64,000 nucleotides of DNA from Sphingomonas sp. HDW15A (lineage in GTDB: Bacteria; Pseudomonadota; Alphaproteobacteria; Sphingomonadales; Sphingomonadaceae), in assembly GCF_011301715.1 (NCBI RefSeq), contig NZ_CP049870.1, forward strand, positions 682,001 through 746,000, given 5' to 3'. Below the pieces are notes generated by a model that was not told the origin of the DNA, did no database searches, and was given only the letters and a program-made list of their open reading frames with translations. Shown piece by piece: positions 1 through 8,798 of this stretch (within the stretch, counting starts at the first letter, position 1; each line of letters begins with the position of its first letter). A program made the position numbers and the translations under genes.

Positions 1-1352
1 CCGATGAGGCCGCTCCGCAGCGGCGCGAAACCGACCGTCGTCTGGAAAGCGGCGATGCGGGTGCACTTGGCGAGGACCACGCCCGGACAGAGCTCAAGGT
101 CGAGCTTCACCAGCGACTCCTCGATGTCATCAACCTCTCCGCGCTCGATTCCATGTCGCGCGAGCAGATCAATGCGGAAGTCGGCGACATCATTGCCGAA
201 GAGCTGAACAATCAGCGACACGCGCTGAACCAGGCCGAACGGCGCCAGCTTACGAACGACGTCCTCGACGAGCTTCTCGGCCTCGGCCCGCTCGAGCCAC
301 TGCTGAAAGATTCGACGATCACCGACATCCTCGTCAACGGGCACAATAGCGTGTTCGTCGAACGCTATGGCGTGCTCGAGAAGTCGGCGGTGCGGTTCAA
401 GGATGACCGCCATCTCATCCGCATTATCCAGAAGATCGTTTCAGCAGTCGGCCGCAGGATCGACGAAAGCTCGCCGTTGGTTGACGCGCGTCTTGCGGAC
501 GGTAGCCGGGTCAATGCGGTCGTTCCCCCGTTGGCCATCGATGGGCCGCTGCTCTCGATCCGCAAGTTTGCGAAGATTCCGATCGACATGGCCCGGCTGG
601 TCCAGATCGGTTCGATTCCGGAAGGGGTGACCCAGGTCCTTCACGCGATCGTGAAGGGCCGTCTCAACGTCCTAATCTCCGGCGGCACGGGTTCGGGCAA
701 GACGACCTTGCTCAACGCCATGTCGGCGTCGATCGACAATCACGAGCGGATCGTGACCATCGAGGATTCCGCCGAGCTTCAACTGCAGCAAGTGCATGTC
801 GCCAGGCTCGAGACCCGGCCCGCTAACATCGAGGGGCGAGGCGAAGTCACCCAGCGCGACCTCGTCAAGAACGCGCTCCGAATGCGTCCCGACCGGATCA
901 TCGTCGGCGAGGTTCGCGCCGGTGAAGCCTTTGACATGCTCCAGGCGATGAATACGGGTCACGACGGTTCGATGACCACGGTTCACGCCAACAGTCCGCG
1001 TGACGCCTTGTCGCGCGTAGAGCAGATGATTGGAATGAGCGGGATCGACATTCCGCTTCGCTCGATCCGCTCGCAAATCGCTTCGGCGATCGACGTCGTT
1101 GTCCAGGTTCAGCGCCTGAGCGACGGTCGCCGCAAACTGATCTCCCTGTCCGAGCTTAGCGGCATGGAAGGCGACGTCATCACCATGCAGGAGATCTTCC
1201 GCTTCCGTCAGACCGGGATCGATCCTGACGGACAAGTGCTTGGAAGATTCGAGGCTGTCGGAATCCGTCCCCGCTTCGCCGAGCATCTCGCCGCGCGCGG
1301 TTCGCCGATCCCAGCCGAATTGTTCCGTCCTGAAACGAGGTTCGACCAGTGA
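1..1352 (+). CDS. cpaF: CpaF/TadA pilus assembly ATPase, 5' end outside the window
   Basis: This is the secretion ATPase that powers assembly of Tad (Flp, type IVc) pili from the cytoplasmic face of the inner membrane. The open frame runs in from the window edge (first full codon at base 3), so the true start is missing. The first internal ATG at 153 lies inside the usual N-terminal helical region (residues such as [20 protein letters not shown] precede it) and is not the start. A Walker A motif GGTGSGKTT is encoded near 681-707. A Walker B-like stretch ([17 protein letters not shown]) lies near 890-940, and the TVHANSP motif near 980-1000. The stop overlaps the GTG start of tadB by four bases, so the two genes are translationally coupled. 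The family assignment is firm. Confidence 0.95.
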   Translation, partial: DEAAPQRRETDRRLESGDAGALGEDHARTELKVELHQRLLDVINLSALDSMSREQINAEVGDIIAEELNNQRHALNQAERRQLTNDVLDELLGLGPLEPLLKDSTITDILVNGHNSVFVERYGVLEKSAVRFKDDRHLIRIIQKIVSAVGRRIDESSPLVDARLADGSRVNAVVPPLAIDGPLLSIRKFAKIPIDMARLVQIGSIPEGVTQVLHAIVKGRLNVLISGGTGSGKTTLLNAMSASIDNHERIVTIEDSAELQLQQVHVARLETRPANIEGRGEVTQRDLVKNALRMRPDRIIVGEVRAGEAFDMLQAMNTGHDGSMTTVHANSPRDALSRVEQMIGMSGIDIPLRSIRSQIASAIDVVVQVQRLSDGRRKLISLSELSGMEGDVITMQEIFRFRQTGIDPDGQVLGRFEAVGIRPRFAEHLAARGSPIPAELFRPETRFDQ

Positions 1353-2350
1353 ACGACATCTGGATCCGCGCCCTCGTCCTCATCCTGCTATTCGCGATGA
1401 TCGTGCTCGTGGCAGAGCGCATCATCGGCTCAATCCTGAGCGAACGGGCTGCAACCCGCGAACGCAACGCGCGCCTTCAGGCCATTGCCGGCGGGTCGAC
1501 CCGGGCTGAAGCGATGTCGGCGCTTCGCCGCGACGGGCAGCCGCTCGTCGACCGTGCCCCGGAACGGCTGAAGCCGCTCGCCGCCAGGGCGGAGCGGCTG
1601 TTGACGATGGCGGGAACGGCGATTCCGCTTACACGCCTTGCGTTGATCCTGGCGATTGCGCCCTTGGCTGTGTTCCTGCTGCTTTCATTGGGCGTTTCTG
1701 CGGCCGGTCTATCTCTCTCCGTTGGCCGGCTGTTTCTGCTTCTCATTGTTGCGCTCGCAGCCGCCACCGGCCTCCCTCTGTTTTGGCTGCAAATCAGGGC
1801 GCAGCGCCGCCGGCGCAAGTTCCAGGAGCAGTTTCCGATCGCGCTCGATATCTTCATTCGCGGGCTCCGCGCCGGCCATCCCATTTCGGCTGCGCTGGAC
1901 CTGCTTACGACCGAGCTCGAGGATCCGCTGGGAAGTGAATTCGGGCTGGTCGTCGACGAGGTAACCTACGGTGCGGAACTGACCGACGCGCTTTATGCCA
2001 TGGCCGAGCGCTGGGACATCGAGGACGTGCGAATGTTCGTCGTCAGCCTTTCAATCCAGAACGAAACGGGCGGCAACCTTGCCGAAATCCTGGAGAACCT
2101 TAACCGCGTGATCCGCGAACGCGCGCAATTGCTGCTGAAGGTTCGCGCATTGTCTTCCGAAGGACGTGTCAGCGCTCTGATGCTGACCTTGCTTCCAGTC
2201 GCGACCGTTGTGATCCTCTTCCTGATCAATCCGCCGTTTTATCTGCAGGTTGCCGAGGATCCGATCTTCGTTCCGGGGATGGCCTCACTCGTCGTGATGT
2301 ATCTCATCGGCTTGTGGATGATCCGCAAGATGGTCGACCTGAAAGTGTAA
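1349..2350 (+). CDS. tadB: TadB inner-membrane platform protein of the Tad pilus (T2SF domain)
   Basis: This 333-residue protein has hydrophobic segments near residues 4-20, 90-115, 120-148 and two at the C-terminus, flanking a cytoplasmic type II secretion F domain (about 165-290). TadB and TadC form the inner-membrane platform on which CpaF acts. The GTG start overlaps the cpaF stop (GTGA), and the stop overlaps the tadC ATG by one base (TAATG), so this is one operon. The length is normal for TadB. The order cpaF-tadB-tadC is the classic tad order and supports the call. Confidence 0.93.
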   Translation: MNDIWIRALVLILLFAMIVLVAERIIGSILSERAATRERNARLQAIAGGSTRAEAMSALRRDGQPLVDRAPERLKPLAARAERLLTMAGTAIPLTRLALILAIAPLAVFLLLSLGVSAAGLSLSVGRLFLLLIVALAAATGLPLFWLQIRAQRRRRKFQEQFPIALDIFIRGLRAGHPISAALDLLTTELEDPLGSEFGLVVDEVTYGAELTDALYAMAERWDIEDVRMFVVSLSIQNETGGNLAEILENLNRVIRERAQLLLKVRALSSEGRVSALMLTLLPVATVVILFLINPPFYLQVAEDPIFVPGMASLVVMYLIGLWMIRKMVDLKV

Positions 2351-3345
2351 TGATGAACGCATCGACACTCGACATGATCCAGCGCGGCGGCTTCCTGTTG
2401 CTGCTCTTCGTCGTGGTTGCGACGGTCGTCTTTCTCGCCTTTGGCTGGATTGAGCAGCGCCGGGTCACTCGTGAGCGTCTCGGCACCGGGGCCACCCCGA
2501 GGGCCGGCACCGGGGCTGGCGACGAGGCGGCTGTCGCGACGCTGAAGACCGTGGACAAGCAGAGCGTTTGGATCGGCCTCATCCAGGCCGTCGAGCGGCG
2601 CGGAATTCCGCTTATCGATCCAAAGGACAAGTCGCTTCGGGCAAGGCTAGTGTCCGCCGGCTTCGAATCGCCCGCCGCACCGTCGATCTACAGCTTTTCC
2701 CGGCTCGCGCTGGTCATCCTGCTGCCGGTGCTTGCGCTGGTGCTGATGTGGCTGAGCGGGCAGGCGCCGTCCGTCTTCAAAATCTACATGATTGGGGCGG
2801 GTGCGGCGCTGCTGGGGCTTTACGTCCCAAGCATCTACATCGGTTTGCGGGCGCGGCGATACCAGCAAGAGATCGTCAACGGTTTCCCCGATGCCCTCGA
2901 TCTCATGTTGGTTTGTGTTGAGGCGGGTCTGGGGCTGGAGGCAGCCTTCAACCGGGTGGGCATGGAGATGACCCGCTCGCATCCCCTGCTTGCACGGCAA
3001 TTCGGAACGGTGGTTTACGAGCTTCGCGCCGGCAGGAGCCACGAGAACGCGTTGCGACGGATGGCCGACAGGGCTGGCTCGGAAGATATTCGCGGCTTCG
3101 CAACTCTGTTGGTCCAGTCCGCGCGCCTGGGATCTTCCATAGCTCAAACCCTTCGCACCTATTCGGCGGAAATGCGCGAACGCCGGCGCATGCGGGCGGA
3201 GGAAAAGGCGCACAGGCTGCCGGTCCTTCTCTCCATCCCGCTGGTGGGTTTCATGCTACCTACCATGATCGGCGTGCTGATGCTCCCAGCTTTTATTCGC
3301 GTCGTTCGCACTTTGCTTCCGGCGCTCGCGGGAGACGCACCATGA
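2350..3345 (+). CDS. tadC: TadC inner-membrane platform protein of the Tad pilus (T2SF domain)
   Basis: This 331-residue protein has an N-terminal membrane segment (about residues 8-28), two more around 120-165, a T2SF domain (about 175-300) with the EAGLGLEAAF type motif, and a C-terminal hydrophobic hairpin. It pairs with TadB in the pilus platform. I place the start at the ATG at 2350, which shares a base with the tadB stop. An in-frame start 36 bases upstream lies inside tadB and is less likely. The TGA overlaps the next ATG (ATGA). Confidence 0.93.
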   Translation: MMNASTLDMIQRGGFLLLLFVVVATVVFLAFGWIEQRRVTRERLGTGATPRAGTGAGDEAAVATLKTVDKQSVWIGLIQAVERRGIPLIDPKDKSLRARLVSAGFESPAAPSIYSFSRLALVILLPVLALVLMWLSGQAPSVFKIYMIGAGAALLGLYVPSIYIGLRARRYQQEIVNGFPDALDLMLVCVEAGLGLEAAFNRVGMEMTRSHPLLARQFGTVVYELRAGRSHENALRRMADRAGSEDIRGFATLLVQSARLGSSIAQTLRTYSAEMRERRRMRAEEKAHRLPVLLSIPLVGFMLPTMIGVLMLPAFIRVVRTLLPALAGDAP

Positions 3346-4240
3346 GGTGGACTCTGACGATCTCCTCCGCCGCCGCCCTGGCACTATGCGCCTGCGCATC
3401 GCCAAAGCTGGAAATTCGCGAGATAGGACAAACGCACCGGGACCTTAGCGACGGAACAAGTGACGGGCGTGTCGCGCTCGGCCTGACCCAGCTCGCAATG
3501 GGTAATGTCGGTCTCGCACTGGAAACCTTTCGCCGGGCGGCTCGGGAAGATCCGCAAAGTTATCGGGCGCTCCAGGGTCTCGCGGAGTGCTACTTGCAAC
3601 TCGGCAAGCCCGCGCTCGCGCGCCGCTCGCTGGAGCAGGCCTTGGCGCTTCGGCCGGACGTTCCGGAACTCTATCGCGCGCTCGCCGCCGCAGCCCAGAG
3701 CGAGGGCAAGCCGGAGGAAGCTGCGGCCCTCCGCCGCGAAGCTCTTACCCGGACCAATCCAACAGTGCCGCTCGCCCCTCCGCCGGTACCGCCGGTCCGT
3801 TCGACCGAGGCCGCAGTCATCGCAGTCCAGGACGATACCCGGTCCGCCACCGTCGATCCCGCGCCGGGATCGCTGCCCGACAAGGGACCGCGGCTGGTGC
3901 GTCTCTCGCTTGGCGAGGTTGCATTGATGACAAAGCCGGGATCACCTTTCGGGGGGTGACGCGAGAGGCCGACAGCACGATTCACGCGCCGTTGCGAATA
4001 CTCAACGCCGCCCGGGTCCAGGGAATCGCTGCCCGCACCCGAAACCTGCTTGCAGCTAAAGGAATTGGCCAGGCGGACATCGGCAATGCTCCGGCCCGTA
4101 GAGAGAAGAGCGAACTCCATTATTCGAAGCTCGATGCGGAACGCGCGCGCGCGTTGGCCCGCAAGCTTCCCTTCAAGGTGATGCTTGTCGAGCGTAGCGG
4201 ACCACTGACCCTTCTCGTCGGACGAAACGCCGCGCCATGA
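3342..4240 (+). CDS. TadD-like TPR lipoprotein with LytR C-terminal-like domain; frame broken at a G run
   Basis: The N-terminus is a lipoprotein signal peptide with lipobox LCAC (Cys near residue 17). TPR repeats follow (about residues 45-130), then a Pro/Ala-rich linker. This resembles TadD, the outer-membrane-associated pilus assembly factor. As given, the frame stops at 3959. The next frame (GTG at 3956, 94 codons) encodes a LytR C-terminal-like domain with residues PLRILNAARVQGIAARTRNLL. Adding one G to the six-G run at 3951-3956 fuses both into a 299-residue protein. That matches the other breaks in this window. The alternative is two genes joined by a GTGA overlap like that of cpaF/tadB. 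I favour a single gene, without certainty. Confidence 0.7.
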
Positions 4241-5010
4241 TCCTGCTCGCCGCGTTGCTCCTTGCTGGATCGACCATCGACGAAGCGGAACACGCACTCG
4301 CAGCCGGCAGGACCGAGCAGGCGAGCCAGATGGTCCGGCAAATGATCGAAAGCGGCCTGGTCTCAGACCGGATCGACCGGCTTCGGGCCTCAATCGCCGC
4401 TGCGAACGGCCAGGACCAGCAAGCCCTGTCCCTGTTTTCAGGGTTGGCGCGCAAGTATGCGAACGATGCGGCTCTCGCGGAGGGTGCGGCCCGCGCGGCC
4501 TTTCGTCTTGGAAGACTTGAAGATGCCAGCCAGTGGGCTGCGCTCGCGACCGCACGGCCCAATGCCGGGTGGCGCGCGTGGAACCTGTGCGGTGTCATCG
4601 CCGACCAGCGCCAGGACTTTTCGCGGGCAGACGAATGTTATTCGCGCGCGCTTTCGCTCGGTCCGAATCGACCAGAAATCTTCAACAACCAGGGCTGGTC
4701 GCTCCTCCTCCGGGGCCAGTGGACGGATGCGGCCAAGCAGCTTCAGATGGCTCTCGCGGCTGATCCAGCAAACCGGATCGCGCGCGCTAACCTCGAACTT
4801 GCCGAAGCCGCGTTGACACAGGACTTGCCTGCGAAGCGCGAGAACGAGACGCTCGACGCTTATGCTGCGCGCCTCAATGATATCGGCGTGATCGCTGAGG
4901 CCGCGGGCGACCGAAAACGGGCAGTTGCCGCTTTCTCGCAGTCCGTGTCGATTCACCCGCGGTGGTCAGAAAAGGCGGCCAGCAACCTCGCCCGAGCGGA
5001 ACAACGATGA
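4237..5010 (+). CDS. TPR-repeat protein of the tad operon
   Basis: This 257-residue protein has a short hydrophobic N-terminus that could act as a weak export signal. About five TPR-like helical pairs follow; the clearest are around residues 115-190 (for example GVIADQRQDFSRADECYSRA and NQGWSLLLRGQWTDAAKQL) and near the C-terminus. It overlaps the preceding gene and the prepilin peptidase gene by ATGA. Its position suggests a periplasmic scaffold or pilotin-like role in Tad pilus assembly. That role is inference from context, as TPR folds only bind protein partners. Confidence 0.8.
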   Translation: MILLAALLLAGSTIDEAEHALAAGRTEQASQMVRQMIESGLVSDRIDRLRASIAAANGQDQQALSLFSGLARKYANDAALAEGAARAAFRLGRLEDASQWAALATARPNAGWRAWNLCGVIADQRQDFSRADECYSRALSLGPNRPEIFNNQGWSLLLRGQWTDAAKQLQMALAADPANRIARANLELAEAALTQDLPAKRENETLDAYAARLNDIGVIAEAAGDRKRAVAAFSQSVSIHPRWSEKAASNLARAEQR

Positions 5011-5480
5011 TCGTCGTCGCCGAAAGCCCGGCGTATCTCCTAATTGTCTTCCTGCTTTCGCTGATCGGTGCCGCGGCAGTCGATGTCTGGAAGCGGCAGG
5101 TGCCCAACATCGCGGTCATTATCGTGGCTGTGACGGGTCTCCTGGCCTTTTTTCTAACCGGCAATTTCGACAAGATCTGGCAGCCACTTGCGGTCGCTAC
5201 CGTGACCATCATCGTCGGTGTGCCTCTGTTTGCTCGTCAATGGGTCGGCGGCGGCGATATCAAGCTGCTCGCCGCGACGGCGTGCTGGTTCACAGCCAAG
5301 GGCGCTTTGCAGCTTCTCACCGCGGTCCTGCTGGCAGGCGGCGTACTGGCCCTGACATTTCTCGCCTTGAGATTGGCAAGACGGAGCAAGGTCTCAGCAG
5401 GCTCGCAGGGCGGCATCCCGTACGCCGTCGCAATCGCGATCGGCGCCTCAGTTCAGGTATGGGAATACCGCTATTGGTAG
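5007..5480 (+). CDS. cpaA: CpaA/TadV-type A24 prepilin peptidase
   Basis: This 157-residue integral membrane aspartyl peptidase is expected to remove the leader peptide of the Flp pilin. The first Asp lies in the AAAVDVWKRQVPN segment (about residues 21-33). The second lies in the GGGDIKLLAA motif (about residue 81 on), which is the GxGD-type signature of A24 peptidases. Several hydrophobic helices fill the rest. I chose the ATG at 5007, which overlaps the previous stop. It closes the pilus operon; the next gene is on the opposite strand. Confidence 0.92.
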   Translation: MIVVAESPAYLLIVFLLSLIGAAAVDVWKRQVPNIAVIIVAVTGLLAFFLTGNFDKIWQPLAVATVTIIVGVPLFARQWVGGGDIKLLAATACWFTAKGALQLLTAVLLAGGVLALTFLALRLARRSKVSAGSQGGIPYAVAIAIGASVQVWEYRYW

Positions 5481-5487
5481 CGCGGCG

Positions 5488-6655
5488 TTATGGCCGCGGA
5501 GGTTCACCAGGCGGCGTGTAGGTCCAAGCGCTCGAATCGGCGCCGCTGGCAACGCCATCGTCCTCGCTAGAACTGTCCTTGAGACCCGAGGCGTCGACCA
5601 CGCCCTCTTCTTCCTCTTCGTCCTCGGTGTCGGGGCGAATAGGGCGAGCACGTAAGTCGGCTTGGCAGGCGGTCCCGGAGGCTGGCCGGGCGGTGACGGC
5701 GGCGGCCCCGGGGCTGTCCGGGTGGTGACGGCGGTGGCCCCGGCGGTGGCGGCGGAGGCGGCGGCGGCGGCGGAGGCGGAGGCGGCGGAGGTGGCGGCGG
5801 CGGCGGAGGCGGAGGCGGAGGCGGAGGTGGCGGCGGGCTCTGTCCTACATTGCCCTGCGAACCGGCGTTACCGTTGTTGCCGTTGCACGGGTTGCCGTTG
5901 CCCTTGCTGCACGGGTCGCCCGGCGGAATCTTGTCATCAGCGCCGCCGCCATTCGCGTTGGCGTTATTCTCGGCGAGCGCGACGCGGTCGGCCTTTTCCG
6001 CTTTCCGCTCAGCGACGAGGGTCAACTTGCCGTCCTTGACCATCACGCCGTTTACGGCGTCGGTCGCGGTGAGGTTGAGGAGCAGCGCTGTGGTGTCGAC
6101 GTTATGCGCGAGCGCATTCATCGGTCCGGAAGCAGCGCCAGCTACGGCTGCGACCGCCACGGGAGATGCCTGAGCCGGCAAAACGGCCGGCGTGACGATG
6201 ATATCAAACGTGCCGTTGTTGACGACGGACGGCTGATTGCCAGCGGCGATTGCGGGACCCGACGCGGTCGAAGCTGGGACTGGTCCGGCGGCTCCGTTTC
6301 CGGCCGAGGAAGCAGAACTGTTGCCGTTGCCCGGACCGTTATTGCTGTGTCCGAGTGCGAGCCCATTGCCGTTACTTGCCGGCGCCGGAGCCTGCGTCGC
6401 GGCCGGAGTGGGGGTGATAACCGGCGCAATTATCGGGCTGACATGGGGGTTTGTTACCGAAGCGGCCCACGGAGGCGGCCCGCCGCCCGGAGCACCGCCA
6501 CGGCCATTGCCGACCCCATTGCCGCCGGGTGCAGCCATGGCTGGAGAGGCCAGCAGCAAGGCGACGAGGGTGATCCCCGGCAGTCGCGACTGGCTCAAAG
6601 AATAACGTCTGGACCGCATGAGCCCAATGTTCGTCGACACACGCTTCACGTGCAC
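5488..6655 (-). CDS. Exported proline-rich low-complexity protein, frame broken twice
   Basis: No known family is recognised. The N-terminus is basic, then hydrophobic (ITLVALLLASPAMAA), which is a signal peptide. A Gly/Asn/Pro/Ala-rich body follows, including NGNPCNGNNGNAG, and then about 32 consecutive prolines encoded near 5737-5836. In the given sequence the starting frame runs to a TGA at 5567-5569 through an Arg-rich tail. Coding-like codon use instead continues by adding one base near 5706-5713 and another near 5642-5644. This gives a 389-residue product with an acidic end (PDTEDEEEEEG, ending TPPGEPPRP, stop at 5490-5488). It is divergent from the TpsB/CHAT genes. A cell-surface or periplasmic role is likely, but its function is unknown. 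Confidence 0.65.
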
Positions 6656-6691
6656 CCCCGCATGAGTTTCGACGCTTTACAGAACGGCATC

Positions 6692-6720
6692 GCTATAATC
6701 AAAAATTAACCAAGCGGCAA
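6692..6720 (-). promoter_or_regulatory. Candidate sigma70-type promoter for the proline-rich protein gene
   Basis: On the minus strand TTGCCG (6720-6715) and TATAGC (6697-6692) are separated by exactly 17 bases, upstream of the start at 6655. Each hexamer matches the consensus at four of six positions. The same spot reads TATAAT on the plus strand (6694-6699), but without a good -35. The assignment rests on hexamer match and spacing only. Confidence 0.3.
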
Positions 6721-6933
6721 TCGGCCCTTTAAGTCACTGTATTTACGTACCAAAACCAGACCCGCGGGTGCAACCTGGGAGCTTCAAGCCCGCGAATCGG
6801 CCAGAAAAAGCAACACAGATTTATTTCACCCGATAACTTTCGGAAGCGAGACGATTGCGCCGAGGCGTAGGACGTGATTTAAATTTCGTTATCGCGTGCC
6901 GAATCGGCGTACGCGGCGGGAAGGGGGCTGCTC

Positions 6934-8721
6934 GTGCGTTCACGGCAAGTAATCCCTGTTGCGTCCGGATTTGTTCGTAGGTTGTGTTCATCGACGATGT
7001 TGCTGGCGCTTGGTGCCGGCGCAATGACCTCTTCAGCGGCCTCGGCGCAGCTCGCGCCGACCCGTGAGGAAATCGAACGCCGTCAGCCAAGGACTCCGGC
7101 ACCGCCTACCCAACTCCAGGTTGAAGGCGACATCGAGCGCACGCCTTGCGCGCTCGACGAGCCGCAGTTCGCGGACGTCAAGTTCACGCTTCGGACGGTC
7201 GAGTTCGGCGGCCTTCGCGGGGTGGATCCGTCGATCCTGCAATCCGCTTATGCCGAGGAAGTCGGGCGGGAAAATCCCGTGTCCGCCGTTTGCCGCATCC
7301 GCGACAAGGCTGCCGCTCTGCTTCGCCAGGCCGGCTATATCGCGGCCGTCCAAGTGCCCGAGCAGAGTATCAGCGAAGGCAACCTTCGCTACGATGTTGT
7401 TTTGGCGAAGCTGGTCGACATCCGCGTGCTTGGCGATGCCGGGCGCTCCGAGCGGCTCATCGCCAAATATCTCAACCGGCTTCGGGAGCACGAGGTTTTC
7501 AATCGCTTCGAGGCCGAACGCTATTTGCTGCTTGCAAGCGAACTGCCGGGCTACAACGTCCGCCTGGCCCTACGGCCGGCCGGGACGGTGCCGGGCGAGG
7601 TTGTTGGCGAAGTCACGGTTCTGCGTACAGCCTTCGCCATCGATGCCAGCATCGAAAATCTTGGATCCAAGGACCTTGGCCGCGGCGGCGCGCAGGTTAG
7701 AGCGCAGCTATACGGCCTTACCGGGCTTGGCGATGTAACCACAGCCGGTCTCTTCATTACGCAGGATTTCACAGAGCAGAAGGACCTCCAGCTAAGCCAT
7801 GAATTCCGTGTCGGCACGCAGGGCCTGAATTTCGGCGCTTCGATGAATTACAGCTGGGCACGCCCTGATTTCGACGGACCGCTGGAAATCAAGGCGGAAA
7901 CGCTCTTCGCGTCCTTCTGGGCCGGTTATCCCTTCCTTCGGCGGCAGGCGACGCGCCTTAACGGCATGGTCGGTCTCGACATCGTCAATCAGGACGTCGA
8001 CCAGAACGGCGAAGACTTCACTCGCGATCGGCTTCGGGTAGCCTTTGCGCGGCTCCTGTTCGACTCCTATAGTATGGACTTCCGCCGCCCGGGATACTCA
8101 CAGATCGAGCCAGTCTGGCGGATTGGGGGCAATGCCGAGATTCGTCAGGGTCTCGATATCTTCGGGGCGACCGAAAGTTGCGATCGCGCTTGCCGGATTG
8201 ACCCCGGCGTCACGCCGAGCCGGCCCGACGCCGATCCAACCGCGACTGTCGTTCGCGCCTTGCTCTATGGCGAATACCGGCCGGTTCCCAAGCTCACTTT
8301 TGCGCTCGGACTGCGCGGCCAATATGCCTCGGAATCGATCCTGAGCTTCGAAGAGTTCGCTGGCGGTAACTATACGGCCGGACGTGGCTATGACCCGGGC
8401 GCGATCCTTGGCGATTCCGGCTATGGCATTCAGGCTGAAATGCGGCTGGGAAGCGTTATTCCCAAGTCGGCACGATCGCTTGCTGCACAGCCCTATCTCT
8501 TCCTCGACTATGCACGGGTCTGGAACGAAACGGATTTCTTCCTGCCGCCAGGTCAGCGTGACCTGTTTTCGACCGGCGGCGGCATCCGCGCCTCTTTCCG
8601 CGGCTTCAGCTTGGACACGGTCGTCGCCTTTCCACTCGAGAGAAGCGGCTTTGCCAACGACAAGCCGTCGCCGCGCCTGTTGTTTTCGCTGACACGACGT
8701 CTTTGGCCCTGGGGGCCATGA
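6934..8721 (+). CDS. TpsB/ShlB/FhaC-family outer-membrane transporter
   Basis: This 595-residue outer-membrane beta-barrel belongs to the two-partner secretion (Omp85) superfamily. It has an N-terminal signal peptide ending around residue 40 (hydrophobic MLLALGAGAMTSSAASAQ) and a Pro-rich linker. A POTRA region follows (about 75-145), then many alternating barrel strands. The conserved barrel loop motif is seen as TAGRGYDPG near residues 482-490. The C-terminus ends in a short strand, SLTRRLWPWGP, slightly atypical for an outer-membrane C-terminus. The start is GTG at 6934. The gene directly precedes the CHAT protein gene (77-base gap). No TpsA exoprotein with a hemagglutinin-type secretion domain is present nearby, so its cargo is not obvious. 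Confidence 0.85.
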   Translation: MRSRQVIPVASGFVRRLCSSTMLLALGAGAMTSSAASAQLAPTREEIERRQPRTPAPPTQLQVEGDIERTPCALDEPQFADVKFTLRTVEFGGLRGVDPSILQSAYAEEVGRENPVSAVCRIRDKAAALLRQAGYIAAVQVPEQSISEGNLRYDVVLAKLVDIRVLGDAGRSERLIAKYLNRLREHEVFNRFEAERYLLLASELPGYNVRLALRPAGTVPGEVVGEVTVLRTAFAIDASIENLGSKDLGRGGAQVRAQLYGLTGLGDVTTAGLFITQDFTEQKDLQLSHEFRVGTQGLNFGASMNYSWARPDFDGPLEIKAETLFASFWAGYPFLRRQATRLNGMVGLDIVNQDVDQNGEDFTRDRLRVAFARLLFDSYSMDFRRPGYSQIEPVWRIGGNAEIRQGLDIFGATESCDRACRIDPGVTPSRPDADPTATVVRALLYGEYRPVPKLTFALGLRGQYASESILSFEEFAGGNYTAGRGYDPGAILGDSGYGIQAEMRLGSVIPKSARSLAAQPYLFLDYARVWNETDFFLPPGQRDLFSTGGGIRASFRGFSLDTVVAFPLERSGFANDKPSPRLLFSLTRRLWPWGP

Positions 8722-8798
8722 GCCCGGGCGAACCGGGCGTTTGAACGCGCCCGCATTGCCGGAAATGTGGTAATGCGGGTTGCGCAGAGGAGAAGGTG

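Noticed and set aside
672..1286. 204-codon open frame opposite cpaF
   Set aside because: Fully antisense to a conserved gene, no recognisable domain, and a result of high-GC codon bias.
3940..3960. Programmed minus-one frameshift at the six-G run
   Set aside because: Possible by sequence, but all other breaks in the window have the same one-base loss, so an error or simple overlap explains it better.
3671..4555. 294-codon open frame opposite the TPR genes
   Set aside because: Antisense to two overlapping operon genes; Arg/Ser-rich composition typical of a shadow frame.
5662..6039. Glycine/alanine-rich frame on the plus strand opposite the proline run
   Set aside because: It is the complement of the CCN proline repeat; no export signal or start context.
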